NCBI RefSeq assembly: GCF_014654785.1
Contig: NZ_BNBD01000004.1
Coordinates: forward strand, 248,001-312,000
Reading direction: 5' to 3'
Length of the DNA stretch: 64,000 nucleotides
From: Streptomyces mashuensis
Lineage (GTDB): Bacteria; Actinomycetota; Actinomycetes; Streptomycetales; Streptomycetaceae
Shown: piece by piece, positions 10,764-19,358 of the stretch
How positions within the stretch are numbered: the stretch's first letter is position 1
Layout: every line of letters starts with the position of its first letter
Program-made: the position numbers and the translations under genes
The notes under the pieces: model-generated
Told to the model about the DNA's origin: nothing
The model's input: the letters and a program-made list of their open reading frames with translations, nothing else
The model's database searches: none

Positions 10764-11285
10764 CTACTTCCGCAGCTCGATGACGGTCTTGCCGATGCGG
10801 ATCGGCGCGCCGAGCGGGATCGGGGTCGGAGCGGTCAGGCGGGTGCGGTCGAGGTACGTGCCGTTGGTCGACCCGAGGTCCTCGACGATCCACTGGCCGT
10901 CGCGGTCGGGGTAGATCCGGGCGTGCCGGCTGGAGGCGTAGTCGTCGTCCAGCACGATCGTGGAGTCGTGGGCACGGCCGAGGGAGATCGTCTGGCCCTG
11001 GAGGGCCACCGTGGTGCCGGAGAGGGAGCCTTCGGAGACCACCAGCTTGGTGGGCGCGCCACGGCGGCCGCGGTCCGCGCGGCGGCCGCCGGACTGCTGG
11101 CGCTGCTGCGGCGGGGCGGCCTGCTGGGCCCGCTGCTGCCGGGTGTCCCCGCCGCGGCGGGAGCCGCGCTGCGTCACGCGCGTGCCGAACAGATCGCTGC
11201 GAATGACCTGTACGGCCACGATGACGAACAGCCACAGTACGGCGAGGAAACCCAACCGCATGACCGTGAGGGTCAGCTCTGACAT
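10764..11285 (-). CDS. fhaB: FHA-domain protein FhaB
   Basis: A 173-residue protein with an N-terminal membrane helix (about 8-27, RLGFLAVLWLFVIVAVQVI), a Gln/Arg-rich linker and a C-terminal FHA domain that reads phosphothreonine. The FHA core motifs are ISLGRAHDSTIVLDD, SSRHARI and DLGSTNGTYL. In mycobacteria the orthologue FhaB/FipA links PknA/PknB signalling to FtsZ/FtsQ at the septum; the same role is inferred here. The ATG at 11285 begins MSELTLTVMR, the family start, and lies 10 bases after the fhaA stop. Confidence 0.95.
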   Translation of the reverse strand: MSELTLTVMRLGFLAVLWLFVIVAVQVIRSDLFGTRVTQRGSRRGGDTRQQRAQQAAPPQQRQQSGGRRADRGRRGAPTKLVVSEGSLSGTTVALQGQTISLGRAHDSTIVLDDDYASSRHARIYPDRDGQWIVEDLGSTNGTYLDRTRLTAPTPIPLGAPIRIGKTVIELRK

Positions 11286-11295
11286 TGCCCCCGCT

Positions 11296-12135
11296 TCACC
11301 CTTCGGCTTGCCGGTAAACGATGGTGGTGCTGCCCACGACGATGCGTGAGCCGTCGCGGAGCGTAGCGCGCGTGGTGTGCTGGCCGTCCACCACGATGCC
11401 GTTGGTCGACCCCAGGTCCTGGATCGTCGCGGGGGTGCCGACCCGGATTTCACAGTGCCGGCGGGAGACGCCGGGGTCGTCGATCCGTACGTCCGCTTCG
11501 GTGCTGCGGCCCAGCACCAGGGTGGGCCGGGAGATCTGGTGGCGGGTGCCGTTGATCTCGATCCAGCGCCGGGTCTGCATGCCGCCCGTGGTGCCGGTGC
11601 CGGGGCCGCCGGGGCGCGGCGGCAGGGGCCGTACGCCGGGCGGGGGGCTGGTGGGCATGGGCGGGGCGCCGTGCGGCTGGGGCGGCCAGCCGCCGCCCTG
11701 CGTGGCGGCTCCGCCGGCGGCCCGGGCCGCGGGCCGGCCGGCGTGGGGGTCCTGCGACTCGCTGGCGGCCAGAGTGCGGCTGCGCACGCGGTAGAGGCCG
11801 GTGTCGAGGTCGTCGGCCTTCTCCAGGTGGACCTTGATCGTCCCCATGAAGGTGTAGCGCTGCTGCTTCGCGTAGTCGCGGACCATGCCGGAGAGCTCGT
11901 CGCCGAGCTGTCCGGCGTAGGGGCTGAGGCGCTCGTAGTCGGGGGCGCTCAGTTCCACGATGAAGTCGTTGGGGACGACGGTGCGGTCGCGGTTCCAGAT
12001 GGTGGCGTTGTTGTCGCACTCGCGCTGGAGTGCGCCCGCGATCTCGACGGGCTGCACCTCTGACTTGAACACCTTGGCGAAGGTGCCGTTCACGAGTCCT
12101 TCGAGTCGCTGCTCGAAGCGCTTCAGTACTCCCAC
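11296..12135 (-). CDS. fhaA: FHA-domain protein FhaA (DUF3662 plus FHA)
   Basis: A 279-residue soluble protein that is the first gene of the cell-wall kinase operon. It has an N-terminal DUF3662 domain (about 1-125, starting GVLKRFEQRLEGLVNG), a Pro/Gly-rich linker (about 130-185) and a C-terminal FHA domain with LVLGRSTEADVRIDD, SRRHCEI and DLGSTNGIVV. FHA binds phosphothreonine peptides; in mycobacteria FhaA binds the MviN pseudokinase and regulates peptidoglycan synthesis. The start is GTG with a strong GAAGGAGG sequence 6 bases upstream. Confidence 0.95.
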   Translation of the reverse strand: MGVLKRFEQRLEGLVNGTFAKVFKSEVQPVEIAGALQRECDNNATIWNRDRTVVPNDFIVELSAPDYERLSPYAGQLGDELSGMVRDYAKQQRYTFMGTIKVHLEKADDLDTGLYRVRSRTLAASESQDPHAGRPAARAAGGAATQGGGWPPQPHGAPPMPTSPPPGVRPLPPRPGGPGTGTTGGMQTRRWIEINGTRHQISRPTLVLGRSTEADVRIDDPGVSRRHCEIRVGTPATIQDLGSTNGIVVDGQHTTRATLRDGSRIVVGSTTIVYRQAEG

Positions 12136-12550
12136 GGGGCACCTCCTTCCCTCAGTGACGTCCGTGATGCTCGGTGTCGTTCCTGATACTGCTTACTGAT
12201 CGTATCCACGCGTCCGGAAAACAGCTGGTTCCCCTTCGGTGCGAGGAGTGACGAGTGTCGCCCTCCGCCGCCCCGTCCGGCGAACGTGCGGGGCGTCCCG
12301 TCACCCACGGATCGTAGAGGCGCCCTCTGGTCAGTGTCCCGCAACCGGAGGGGTCCCCGGGCCAAGGGCGGTGTGACCCTCGTCGTGCCCCCTGGGCGGG
12401 GGACGCCGGGGGCCGCCGGGCGAGGGGGCCGAGGCCACGGGTGTGAAACCACCCTCCGGACCGTGCTAATGTTCTCGATGTCGGAAGGCGAACGGACGAC
12501 AACCGGGCGGAAACGCCGGGGAGCCGCCGGAAACCGGAAGACGCACCCAT
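12136..12550. other. 415-bp intergenic region: fhaA promoter and tRNA-Leu promoter
   Basis: I see no conserved coding sequence here. The part next to fhaA must hold the promoter of the minus-strand cell-wall operon; I could not pick a convincing -10/-35 pair for it. The part near the tRNA has a plausible plus-strand promoter. Confidence 0.6.
12443..12472 (+). promoter_or_regulatory. candidate tRNA-Leu promoter
   Basis: GTGAAA (12443-12448) and TAATGT (12467-12472) are separated by 18 bases in an otherwise very GC-rich stretch, about 80 bases before the tRNA. The spacing fits a housekeeping sigma promoter; the -35 box is not perfect. Confidence 0.45.
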
Positions 12551-12634
12551 GCGCGGGTGGCGGAATAGGCAGACGCGCTGGATTCAGGTTCCAGTGCCCG
12601 AAAGGGCGTGGGGGTTCAACTCCCCCCTCGCGCA
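12551..12634 (+). tRNA. tRNA-Leu (anticodon CAG)
   Basis: This is an 84-nt class II tRNA. The acceptor stem is GCGCGGG paired with CTCGCGC (one G-T pair) and the discriminator base is A. The anticodon arm is CTGGA-TTCAGGT-TCCAG with CAG at the centre, and a variable arm of the type TGCCCGAAAGGGCG is followed by a T arm with GTTCAAC. CCA is not encoded. It would read CTG, the dominant leucine codon in this genome. Confidence 0.97.
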
Positions 12635-12640
12635 CAACGA

Positions 12641-12672
12641 CTCCCCCAGGTCTTCGGACCTGGGGGAGTTTT
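12641..12672 (+). terminator. intrinsic terminator of the tRNA gene
   Basis: A perfect 12-bp stem (CTCCCCCAGGTC/GACCTGGGGGAG) closed by a TTCG tetraloop is followed by TTTT. It starts 6 bases after the tRNA. Confidence 0.95.
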
Positions 12673-12734
12673 GTCGTACCCGCAGGATGCGTACGGTGGG
12701 GATCTCTTGTGATCTCTCGAGGGGGAGTGCGGGG

Positions 12735-14150
12735 ATGTCGCGACTGCCGTACGTGCCGGGGTTCGCCCGGCCGCAGGCCGAGGGAGCGGGCCGGAAGGCC
12801 GCGAACGGAGCGAAGGCCGCGAAGGGCGCGGGGAAGGCGCTGCGTCGTACGGTGCCGCGCGCGGCGCACGCCGAGTGGCGGCCCGCGGCGGGCCGCCCGG
12901 GGGCCGTGGAGTCGGTGGAGGCGGCGAACGCCGGCCGGCTGCCCGAGCTGACCCCGATCCGGGTGGGGCGCATGGCCGCCTCGCCGTTCGCCTTCCTGCG
13001 CGGCTCGGCCGGGCTGATGGCGTACGACCTGGTGGAGACGCCGGTCACGGGCGTGGGCGCGCAGCTGTGCGGGGACGCGCACGCGGCGAACTTCGGCCTG
13101 TACGGCGACGCCCGCGGCGAGCTGATCATCGATCTGAACGACTTCGACGAGACCCTGTACGGGCCGTGGGAGTGGGACGTGAAGCGGCTGGCGGCCTCCC
13201 TGGTGCTGGCCGGCCGGGAGGCCGGGGCCGACGAGGCGACGTGCCGGGACGCGGCACGGGACGCCGTGGGTGCCTACCGGCGCACGATGCGGCTGCTGGC
13301 CGGCATGCCGGCGACCGCCGCGTGGAACGCCATCGCGGACGAGGCGCTCGTCTCGCACGCCGATGCGCACCAGCTGGTGGGCACGCTGGACCGGGTCGCG
13401 GCCAAGGCCCGGCGGAACACGAGCGCCCGGTTCGCCGCGAAGGCCACCGAGAGCGACGGCGCGGGCGGCCGGCGGTTCGTGGACGCGCCACCGGTGCTGC
13501 GCCGGGTGCCGGACGGGGAGGCGGCGGCGGTCGCCGCGGCGCTGGGGGAGTACCTGACGACGCTGCCGCCGGAGCTGCTGCCGCTGATGGCCCGGCACGA
13601 GGTGCAGGACGTGGCGTTCCGCGTGGTGGGCACGGGCAGCGTGGGGCTGCGCTCGTGGGTGGTGCTGCTCCTGGACCACCGGGGCGAGCCGCTGGTGCTC
13701 CAGGTGAAGGAGGCGCGGTCCTCGGTGCTGCTGCCGTACGTGGAGAAGGCGGGCTTCCTGCCGGCCGAAGTGGGCCACGAGGGGCGGCGCGTGGTGCTGG
13801 GGCAGAAGTCGATGCAGGTCGTCAGCGACGTGCTGCTGGGGTGGACGACGGTGGAGGGCCGGCCCTGCCAGGTGCGGCAGTTCCGCAACCGCAAGGGCAG
13901 CGTCGACCCGGCGGCGCTGGCCCCGGGCGAGCTGGACGACTACGGCCGGATGACGGGCGCGCTGCTGGCGCGGGCGCACGCGCACAGCGCGGACCCGCTG
14001 CTGATCGGCGGCTACTGCGGCAAGGGCGAGGAGCTGGACGAGGCGGTGGCGGCGTTCGCGGTGCGCTACGCGGACCGTACGGAGGCGGACCACGCGGAGC
14101 TGGCGGCGGCGGTGCGCAGCGGCCGGGTGGCGGCCGAGACGGGCGTGTGA
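12735..14150 (+). CDS. DUF2252 family protein
   Basis: A 471-residue soluble protein of the DUF2252 family. Visible family motifs are SPFAFLRGSAGLM (about 80-93), LCGDAHAANFG (about 112-122), DLNDFDETLYGPWEWDVKRLA and, near the C-terminus, GALLARAHAHSAD. The GDxHxxN and DxxDF elements resemble the catalytic loop and metal-binding region of aminoglycoside-phosphotransferase-fold kinases, so a phosphotransferase-like activity is possible but unproven. The ATG at 12735 has GGGGGAG 7 bases upstream; the frame runs back through the tRNA, so upstream starts are not real. The gene is monocistronic or leads a short unit with the J-domain gene. Confidence 0.88.
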   Translation: MSRLPYVPGFARPQAEGAGRKAANGAKAAKGAGKALRRTVPRAAHAEWRPAAGRPGAVESVEAANAGRLPELTPIRVGRMAASPFAFLRGSAGLMAYDLVETPVTGVGAQLCGDAHAANFGLYGDARGELIIDLNDFDETLYGPWEWDVKRLAASLVLAGREAGADEATCRDAARDAVGAYRRTMRLLAGMPATAAWNAIADEALVSHADAHQLVGTLDRVAAKARRNTSARFAAKATESDGAGGRRFVDAPPVLRRVPDGEAAAVAAALGEYLTTLPPELLPLMARHEVQDVAFRVVGTGSVGLRSWVVLLLDHRGEPLVLQVKEARSSVLLPYVEKAGFLPAEVGHEGRRVVLGQKSMQVVSDVLLGWTTVEGRPCQVRQFRNRKGSVDPAALAPGELDDYGRMTGALLARAHAHSADPLLIGGYCGKGEELDEAVAAFAVRYADRTEADHAELAAAVRSGRVAAETGV

Positions 14151-14217
14151 GGGGCCGGGGGGTCCTGTCGGGTCCTGGGGGCCGTGGGTGGTCCCCGGGG
14201 CGGCATAGGCTGGGGCG

Positions 14218-15018
14218 GTGACGAATCCGGAAGCGCTCGCAGGGGAACCGGGGACCGAGCGGCTCGAACAGGCCGTCCGCACCGCCGAACAGGCCCTGAT
14301 CGAGTACGAGATCGCGGTCGAGACCTTCCGGGTGGAGGTCGAGAACTTCTCCCGGCTCCACCAGCAGCGGCTGGGCCCGATGTACGCCCGTCTCGACGAG
14401 CTGGACGCGCTGATCGCCGAGGCCGTGGCGGCGCGCACCGGTGCCCCGGAGGACGTGCTCCGGGCGCAGGAGGCGCGGGCGCTGGTCCAGCCCATCCCGG
14501 GTGTGGAGGAGCTGCTCGGCGGGTGGATGGACGCCGACGGGCTCTTCCCGGAGGCGACGGCGATGCTCACCGGGCAGCCGGTGCGGCCGCCGCAGCGGGT
14601 GCGGCCGAGCGACGCGGCCCGCCGGGCGTACCGGGAGCTGATCCGCAAGGCCCACCCGGACCTGGCCCGGGACGACGCGGACCGGGCACGGCGCGAGGAG
14701 TTCGTGGTGCGCGTCAACGCCGCGTACGCCGCCGGGGACGAGGATCAGCTGGGCGAGCTGGCCGCGGAGTGGGCCGCCGGCCCGTTGCCGCCGCAGCGCC
14801 GCCCGAGCCGCGCGGAGGAGCTGTACGAGCGGCTGGAGTGGCTGGCGCGGCGCAAGGACATGCTGACGTCGGTGGCGGCCGAACTGGAGGGGTCGGCGAT
14901 CGGCTCGCTGGTGAAGATGGCGCAGGACGACCCGGACGGGCTGCTGGCGCAGATCGGCGACGGGCTGGTGGCGCAGATCGCGGAGCGCGAGGCGCACCTG
15001 GCGACGTTGACCGGCTGA
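14218..15018 (+). CDS. J-domain-like protein
   Basis: A 266-residue acidic, mostly helical protein. The N-terminal half (about 14-90) is a probable coiled coil. A J-domain-like segment follows (about 135-175: RRAYRELIRKAHPDLARDD) with the HPD tripeptide that stimulates Hsp70 ATPase. The C-terminal helix region is EELYERLEWLARRKDM. It lacks the Gly/Phe and zinc regions of DnaJ, so it would be a class III-type J protein with a dedicated client. The start is GTG, 67 bases after the DUF2252 gene. Confidence 0.75.
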   Translation: MTNPEALAGEPGTERLEQAVRTAEQALIEYEIAVETFRVEVENFSRLHQQRLGPMYARLDELDALIAEAVAARTGAPEDVLRAQEARALVQPIPGVEELLGGWMDADGLFPEATAMLTGQPVRPPQRVRPSDAARRAYRELIRKAHPDLARDDADRARREEFVVRVNAAYAAGDEDQLGELAAEWAAGPLPPQRRPSRAEELYERLEWLARRKDMLTSVAAELEGSAIGSLVKMAQDDPDGLLAQIGDGLVAQIAEREAHLATLTG

Positions 15019-15053
15019 CGCCGGACGGCTTCGCGTCGGGTAGCTTCGGTGGC

Positions 15054-15401
15054 ATGCGATTTGGATCCGGTGTTCCCACGGTCGGTGTCGACTCCCTCGC
15101 CGCGGACGACTTCCTGCTGGACGTGCGGGAGGACGACGAGTGGCGGGCCGGGCACGCCGAGGGGGCGCTGCACCTGCCGATGAGCGACTTCGTGGCGCGC
15201 TACGAGGAGCTGCTGGAGCGGGCGCCCGAGGGCGGCCGGATCAACGTCATCTGCCGGTCCGGGGGCCGTTCGGCGCAGGTCACCGCGTACCTCGTGCAGC
15301 GCGGCCTGGACGCGGTCAACGTCGACGGCGGAATGTCGGCCTGGGAGGCGACGGGCCGCCCGGTGGTCGCCGTTGACGGCACGCCCGGCACGGTGATCTG
15401 A
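15054..15401 (+). CDS. single-domain rhodanese-like protein
   Basis: This 115-residue protein is one rhodanese domain. It has LLDVREDDEWRAGHAEGALH near the N-terminus and the active-site loop CRSGGRS with Cys67 as the sulfur or persulfide carrier. The loop length fits sulfurtransferases rather than Cdc25-like phosphatases. The start is the ATG at 15054, 35 bases after the J-domain gene. The likely role is sulfane-sulfur transfer; no partner is obvious nearby. Confidence 0.9.
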   Translation: MRFGSGVPTVGVDSLAADDFLLDVREDDEWRAGHAEGALHLPMSDFVARYEELLERAPEGGRINVICRSGGRSAQVTAYLVQRGLDAVNVDGGMSAWEATGRPVVAVDGTPGTVI

Positions 15402-15436
15402 GCCCTGTCAGGGGAGCTTCAGGCTTCATGTGAGCT

Positions 15437-16621
15437 TCAGGTGAGGGGGTGGGCGGCCAGCAGGTCGCCCAGGGCCTCTTCGTGGGCGGCGGCCGGGCCG
15501 AGGGAGAGCTCCAGCTGCTTGGCCCAGGCGTGGTAGCGGTGCAGCGGGTGGTCCGTGTCGGCACCGGCGCCGCCGTGCAGGTGGTGCGCGGTCTGGACGA
15601 CGCGCCGCACGCCCTGCGCTGCCCAGATCTTGGCCACGGCCACGTCGGCGGCGGCCGGCAGCGGGCCGTCCGCCCCCGACTCCAGCCGCCAGGCCGCCTG
15701 CCAGAGCGTGGCCTCCATGGCGCGCAGGTCCATGTAGCGGTCGGCGGCCTGGACGGCCACGGCCTGGAACGTGGCCAGCGGGTGCCCGAACTGGTGCCGC
15801 TCGGCGGTGTAGCCGCTGGTCCGCTCCAGAACGGCCTCGCCCAGTCCGAGGGCGAGGGCACAGGTGCCGGTCGTCAGCAGGTCGCGCAGCGCGTCCCAGG
15901 CTCCCTCGGCGGTGATCATTTCGTCGGCGCGGGCCCGCACCCCGTCCAGCGTGAGGTGGCCGTACCGCTCGCCGGTGGTGGACACCTGCTCGGCGAGCGA
16001 GACGCCGGGCCGGGGCCGGTGGTGGGCAGGGCCGTGGGCACGGTCATGAGCCTGGTCATGGGCCCGGTCGTGGGGCAGGAGCGCCAGGACGGGCCGTCCT
16101 TCGGTGGTGTGGGCGGGGAGCAGCAGGTGGTCGGCGCTGTGGGCCCAGGGGACGGCGGTGTGGGCGCCGTCGAGGACCCAGCCGTCCCCGTCGGGGCGTG
16201 CGGTGACGGCCAGCTCGGCCGGGCCGTGCCCGGTCGGCCCGGCGGCGGCCGCGGTGACGACGGCCTCGCCCCGTACCAGGGCCGGCAGCAGCCGGCCGGC
16301 TGCGTCCCCGCCGTACGTGCCGAGCACCAGGGCCGCGGCCCCGGTCTCCAGCAGCGGGACGCGGGCGAGGACCCGGCCCGCCTCGCGCAGCGCCAGGCAC
16401 AGCGCGATGGCTCCGAGGCCGGCGCCGCCGTGCGCGCGCGGCACGGTCAGCCCCACCACCCCGGCCGTGGCCAGGCGGTCCCACAGGGGGCGGTCGAAGC
16501 CCTCGGCCACCGCCCCGGGCACCCGCGCCGGGCTGGGCACGCCGTCGGGCGTCACCTTGGCCAGGACACCCCGCGCCGCCTCGGCGGCGGCCTGCTGCTC
16601 CTCGGTGAAGGTGAAGTCCAC
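15437..16621 (-). CDS. acyl-CoA dehydrogenase family protein
   Basis: A 394-residue flavoprotein of the acyl-CoA dehydrogenase fold. The helical N-terminal domain begins DFTFTEEQQAAAEAARG, the middle beta region contains DGWVLDGAHTAVPWAH, and the C-terminal helical bundle contains ERHQFGHPLATFQAVAVQAAD and RRVVQTAHHLHGGAGADTDHPLHR. The last two match the FAD- and ETF-side motifs of the family. I could not place the catalytic base with confidence. The start is GTG with AGGAGG about 7 bases upstream. It lies 102 bases downstream of paaE on the same strand, behind a palindrome, so it may be the last gene of the paa operon or have its own promoter. Confidence 0.88.
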   Translation of the reverse strand: MDFTFTEEQQAAAEAARGVLAKVTPDGVPSPARVPGAVAEGFDRPLWDRLATAGVVGLTVPRAHGGAGLGAIALCLALREAGRVLARVPLLETGAAALVLGTYGGDAAGRLLPALVRGEAVVTAAAAGPTGHGPAELAVTARPDGDGWVLDGAHTAVPWAHSADHLLLPAHTTEGRPVLALLPHDRAHDQAHDRAHGPAHHRPRPGVSLAEQVSTTGERYGHLTLDGVRARADEMITAEGAWDALRDLLTTGTCALALGLGEAVLERTSGYTAERHQFGHPLATFQAVAVQAADRYMDLRAMEATLWQAAWRLESGADGPLPAAADVAVAKIWAAQGVRRVVQTAHHLHGGAGADTDHPLHRYHAWAKQLELSLGPAAAHEEALGDLLAAHPLT

Positions 16622-16638
16622 TGCCGGCCTCCTGCCGC

Positions 16639-16653
16639 CTGACGTATCGTCAG
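16639..16653. promoter_or_regulatory. palindromic operator candidate before the acyl-CoA dehydrogenase
   Basis: The sequence CTGACG-TAT-CGTCAG is a perfect inverted repeat with a 3-base centre, 17 bases upstream of the GTG start. Its size and position fit a TetR- or GntR-type operator controlling the acyl-CoA dehydrogenase separately from paaABCDE. Confidence 0.6.
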
Positions 16654-16723
16654 ATCGTGGGCAGGTTAGTGCAGTCGGGCGCCGGGCGGAACCGTGCGGA
16701 TGTCCCGGGCCGGCCGCGCGGGG

Positions 16724-17836
16724 TCACCGGTCGAAGTCCAGCTCCACCTCCTCGGTGACCGGATGGGACTGGCAGGCCAGCACGTACCCGGCGTCCAGCT
16801 CGTCCTGCTCCAGCGCGAAGTTGCGGTCCATCCGCACCTGTCCCGCCACCAGGTGGGCCCGGCACGTCCCGCACACCCCGCCCTTGCAGGCGTACGGCGC
16901 GTCGGCACGGTTGCGCAGCACCGTCTCCAGCAGCGATTCGCCGTCCCGCACCGGCCAGCGGCCGCTGCGCCCGTCGAGCGTGGCCGTGACGGAACTGTGC
17001 GCGGGAGCCCCGGCCGCCGCCGCGCCCGGCGTGGTGACGGCGGTCCCGGCGTCCCCGGCGGTCTCCGCCACGGTCTCCTCCACGTGGAAGATCTCCTCGT
17101 GGATGCGCTCCCGGGCCACCCCGAGCCCCCGCAGCGCCCGCTCGGCCCCGGCCACCAGGCCGTGCGGTCCGCACAGGAACCAGCCGTCCACGTCGCCCAC
17201 CGGCAGCAGCGCGGGGAGCAGCCCGGTCAGCCGTTCCTCGTCGAGCCGGCCGGAGGCGGGGCCGGCCTGCTGCTCCTCGCGGGTCAGGGTCTGTACGAGC
17301 TGGAACCGGCCGGGGTGACGGTCCTTGAGGTCGGCGACCTCGTCCAGGAACATCGTGGAGGCGGTGGTGCGGTCGCTGCGTATGAGGCAGAACCGCGCCT
17401 GGGGCTCCCGGGCCAGCAGGGTGCCGGCGATGGACAGGACGGGCGTGATCCCGCTCCCGCCGACGACGGCCGCGAAGTGGCCGGGCCGCGGCTCCAGCAC
17501 GAACCGCCCGGCCGGCGGCAGGACCTCCATGGTGTCCCCCACGGCGAGTTCCTTGTGCGCCCAGGGGGAGAACGCGCCGCCCTCCACCAGCCGCACCCCG
17601 ATCCGCAGCGTGCTGGGCCCCTCGGGGCCGGGTGCCGGGGCGCAGAGCGAGTAGGTGCGGCGTATCTCCTCGCCGTCCACGACGCGGCGCAGCGCCAGAT
17701 GCTGGCCGGGCAGGTAGTGGAAGGCGGCGCGCTGCTCCGGGGGGACGGCGAGGGTGACGGCCACCGCGTCGTCGGTGAGCGGCTCGACGGCCGCGACCCG
17801 CAGGGGGTGGAAGGCGCCGTGGCGGACCGCTGCCAT
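16724..17836 (-). CDS. paaE: phenylacetyl-CoA epoxidase reductase PaaE
   Basis: This 370-residue reductase passes electrons from NAD(P)H through FAD and a [2Fe-2S] cluster to the PaaA di-iron centre. The N-terminal FAD domain contains HYLPGQHLALR and RTYSLCAP, and the NAD-binding domain has GGSGITPVLSIA. The C-terminal plant-type ferredoxin domain has CKGGVCGTC plus a later LACQS cysteine. The ATG follows the paaD stop directly (TAGATG). It is the last gene of the paaABCDE unit. Confidence 0.96.
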   Translation of the reverse strand: MAAVRHGAFHPLRVAAVEPLTDDAVAVTLAVPPEQRAAFHYLPGQHLALRRVVDGEEIRRTYSLCAPAPGPEGPSTLRIGVRLVEGGAFSPWAHKELAVGDTMEVLPPAGRFVLEPRPGHFAAVVGGSGITPVLSIAGTLLAREPQARFCLIRSDRTTASTMFLDEVADLKDRHPGRFQLVQTLTREEQQAGPASGRLDEERLTGLLPALLPVGDVDGWFLCGPHGLVAGAERALRGLGVARERIHEEIFHVEETVAETAGDAGTAVTTPGAAAAGAPAHSSVTATLDGRSGRWPVRDGESLLETVLRNRADAPYACKGGVCGTCRAHLVAGQVRMDRNFALEQDELDAGYVLACQSHPVTEEVELDFDR

Positions 17837-18334
17837 CTACAACTCCTTGAAGTGGTCGAAGGGTTCGCGGCACGCCGTGCAGCGGCGCAGCGCCTTGCAG
17901 GCGGTGGAGGAGAACCGGCTGAGCAGCTCCGTGTCGGTGGATCCGCAGTGCGGGCAGCGGATGGCCAGGCCCACCGGGACGGGCCCGCCGTGCCCCGCCG
18001 GGCGCGGGGGCGCGATGCCGGCCTCGGCGAGCTTGCGCCGGCCCTCGGCGGTGATGTCGTCGGTGGACCAGGGCGGGGAGAGGACGGTGCGCACGGTCAC
18101 CTCCGCCTGACCGTGCTCGTGCAGCACCCGCTCGATGTCCGCCGCCATGGCCTCCACGGCGGGGCAGCCGGTGTACGTGGGGGTGAGCTCGACCTCCACG
18201 TGGCCCGGGCCGGTGAGGTGGACGCCGCGCAGGACGCCCAGTTCGGCGAGGGTGACCATGGGCAGCTCGGGGTCGGGGACGGCCCCGGCCAGGGTGCGGA
18301 GCCGCTCCTCCAGGGCGGTGGGCGCGGTCACCAT
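17837..18334 (-). CDS. paaD: phenylacetyl-CoA epoxidase assembly protein PaaD
   Basis: A 165-residue protein needed to mature the PaaABCE oxygenase, probably by iron-sulfur or iron delivery. The N-terminal MIP18/DUF59 domain (about 10-95) has DPELPMVTLAELGV and TPTYTGCPA. The C-terminal zinc-ribbon-like tail has CPHC, then a Cys, then CTAC. The ATG overlaps the end of paaC by 7 bases. Confidence 0.95.
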   Translation of the reverse strand: MVTAPTALEERLRTLAGAVPDPELPMVTLAELGVLRGVHLTGPGHVEVELTPTYTGCPAVEAMAADIERVLHEHGQAEVTVRTVLSPPWSTDDITAEGRRKLAEAGIAPPRPAGHGGPVPVGLAIRCPHCGSTDTELLSRFSSTACKALRRCTACREPFDHFKEL

Positions 18335-19074
18335 GACGCCCCCGGGTGGCTGCGGTGCAGGTGCTGCATCTCGGCGAGCATCCGTCCGAAGGGCTCGGTG
18401 TGGATGCCCTGCCGGCCGCCGCCGGCCGCCCACGGGGTGTGCTGCGGCCCTTCCGGCAGGGCGAGCCCGGCGCGCTCCAGGACGCCGGTGATCCGGCCCA
18501 GCCAGCCCTCGCGGAGGGCCGGCCCGTCGACCGGCAGGCCCTCCACAGGCTCGAACAGCTCGCCCGTGTACCGCCACAGGGCGTCGAGGGCGTGGCGCAT
18601 GCGGCGGCGGCTCTCGTCGGTGCCGTCGCCGAGCCGGAGCGTCCAGTGCTCGGCGTGGTCCCGGTGGTAGGCCACTTCCTTGACGGCTTTCGCGGCGAGC
18701 GGCGCGAACACCGTGTCCGACGCGGCCAGTTGGCCGTACAACAGCTCCTGGTAGGCGGAGAAGTACAGCTGGCGCGCGATGGTGTGGGCGAAGTCGCCGT
18801 TGGGCTGCTCGACCAGCTGGACGTTGCGGAAGGCGCGTTCCTCGCGGAGGAAGGCCAGGTCGTCCTCGTCGCCGACGAGGGACAGCAGGGTCCGGGCCTG
18901 GCCCAGCAGGTCCAGGGCGATGTTGGCGAGGGCGACCTCCTCCTCCAGGACGGGCGCGTGCCCGGCCCACTCCCCCAGCCGGTGCGACAGCACCAGGGCG
19001 TCGTCGCCGAGGGCGAGCGCCGCGCGCTCGGGGACCACTGTCGTCACCGTCGTCCTGCTCGTCGTCCCGGTCAC
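18328..19074 (-). CDS. paaC: phenylacetyl-CoA epoxidase structural subunit PaaC
   Basis: A 248-residue all-helical ferritin-like subunit that binds and stabilises PaaA. Family segments seen are LSHRLGEWAGHAPVLEEEVA, DLLGQARTLL, AFRNVQLVEQPNGDFAHTI and a C-terminal MQHLHRSHPG. The GTG start overlaps the paaB stop (GTGA), giving tight coupling; a later in-frame start would remove the first helix. It has no di-iron ligand set of its own, as expected for PaaC. Confidence 0.95.
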   Translation of the reverse strand: MTGTTSRTTVTTVVPERAALALGDDALVLSHRLGEWAGHAPVLEEEVALANIALDLLGQARTLLSLVGDEDDLAFLREERAFRNVQLVEQPNGDFAHTIARQLYFSAYQELLYGQLAASDTVFAPLAAKAVKEVAYHRDHAEHWTLRLGDGTDESRRRMRHALDALWRYTGELFEPVEGLPVDGPALREGWLGRITGVLERAGLALPEGPQHTPWAAGGGRQGIHTEPFGRMLAEMQHLHRSHPGASW

Positions 19075-19358
19075 AGGTGCTGCACCCCCTCCGGGATCTC
19101 GTAGAACGTGGGGTGGCGGTAGGGCTTGTCGGCGGCCGGCTCGAAGAAGGGGTCCTTCTCGTCGGGCGAGGAAGCGGTGACGGCGGCCGAGGGCACCACC
19201 CAGATGGACACGCCCTCGGAGCGCCGGGTGTACAGGTCGCGTGCGTTCCGCAGGGCCATTTCGGCGTCCGGGGCGTGCAGGCTGCCGGCGTGGGTGTGGG
19301 ACAGGCCCCGCCTGCTGCGCACGAACACCTCCCACAGCGGCCAGTCGGTGCCGGTCAT
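19071..19358 (-). CDS. paaB: phenylacetyl-CoA epoxidase subunit PaaB
   Basis: A 95-residue bridging subunit that holds PaaAC heterodimers together. The start [18 protein letters not shown] and the segment [20 protein letters not shown] are diagnostic of PaaB. The ATG overlaps the paaA stop (ATGA) and the stop overlaps paaC. Confidence 0.95.
   Translation of the reverse strand: MTGTDWPLWEVFVRSRRGLSHTHAGSLHAPDAEMALRNARDLYTRRSEGVSIWVVPSAAVTASSPDEKDPFFEPAADKPYRHPTFYEIPEGVQHL

Noticed and set aside
12551..12634. The tRNA-Leu as an attachment site of an integrated element
   Set aside because: No integrase is adjacent, no second copy of the tRNA 3' end was seen, and flanking genes are ordinary chromosomal ones.
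12123..14717. An 864-codon minus-strand frame across the tRNA and DUF2252 genes
   Set aside because: It overlaps a clear tRNA and terminator, is Arg/Pro/Gln-rich and mirrors a gene with good family motifs.
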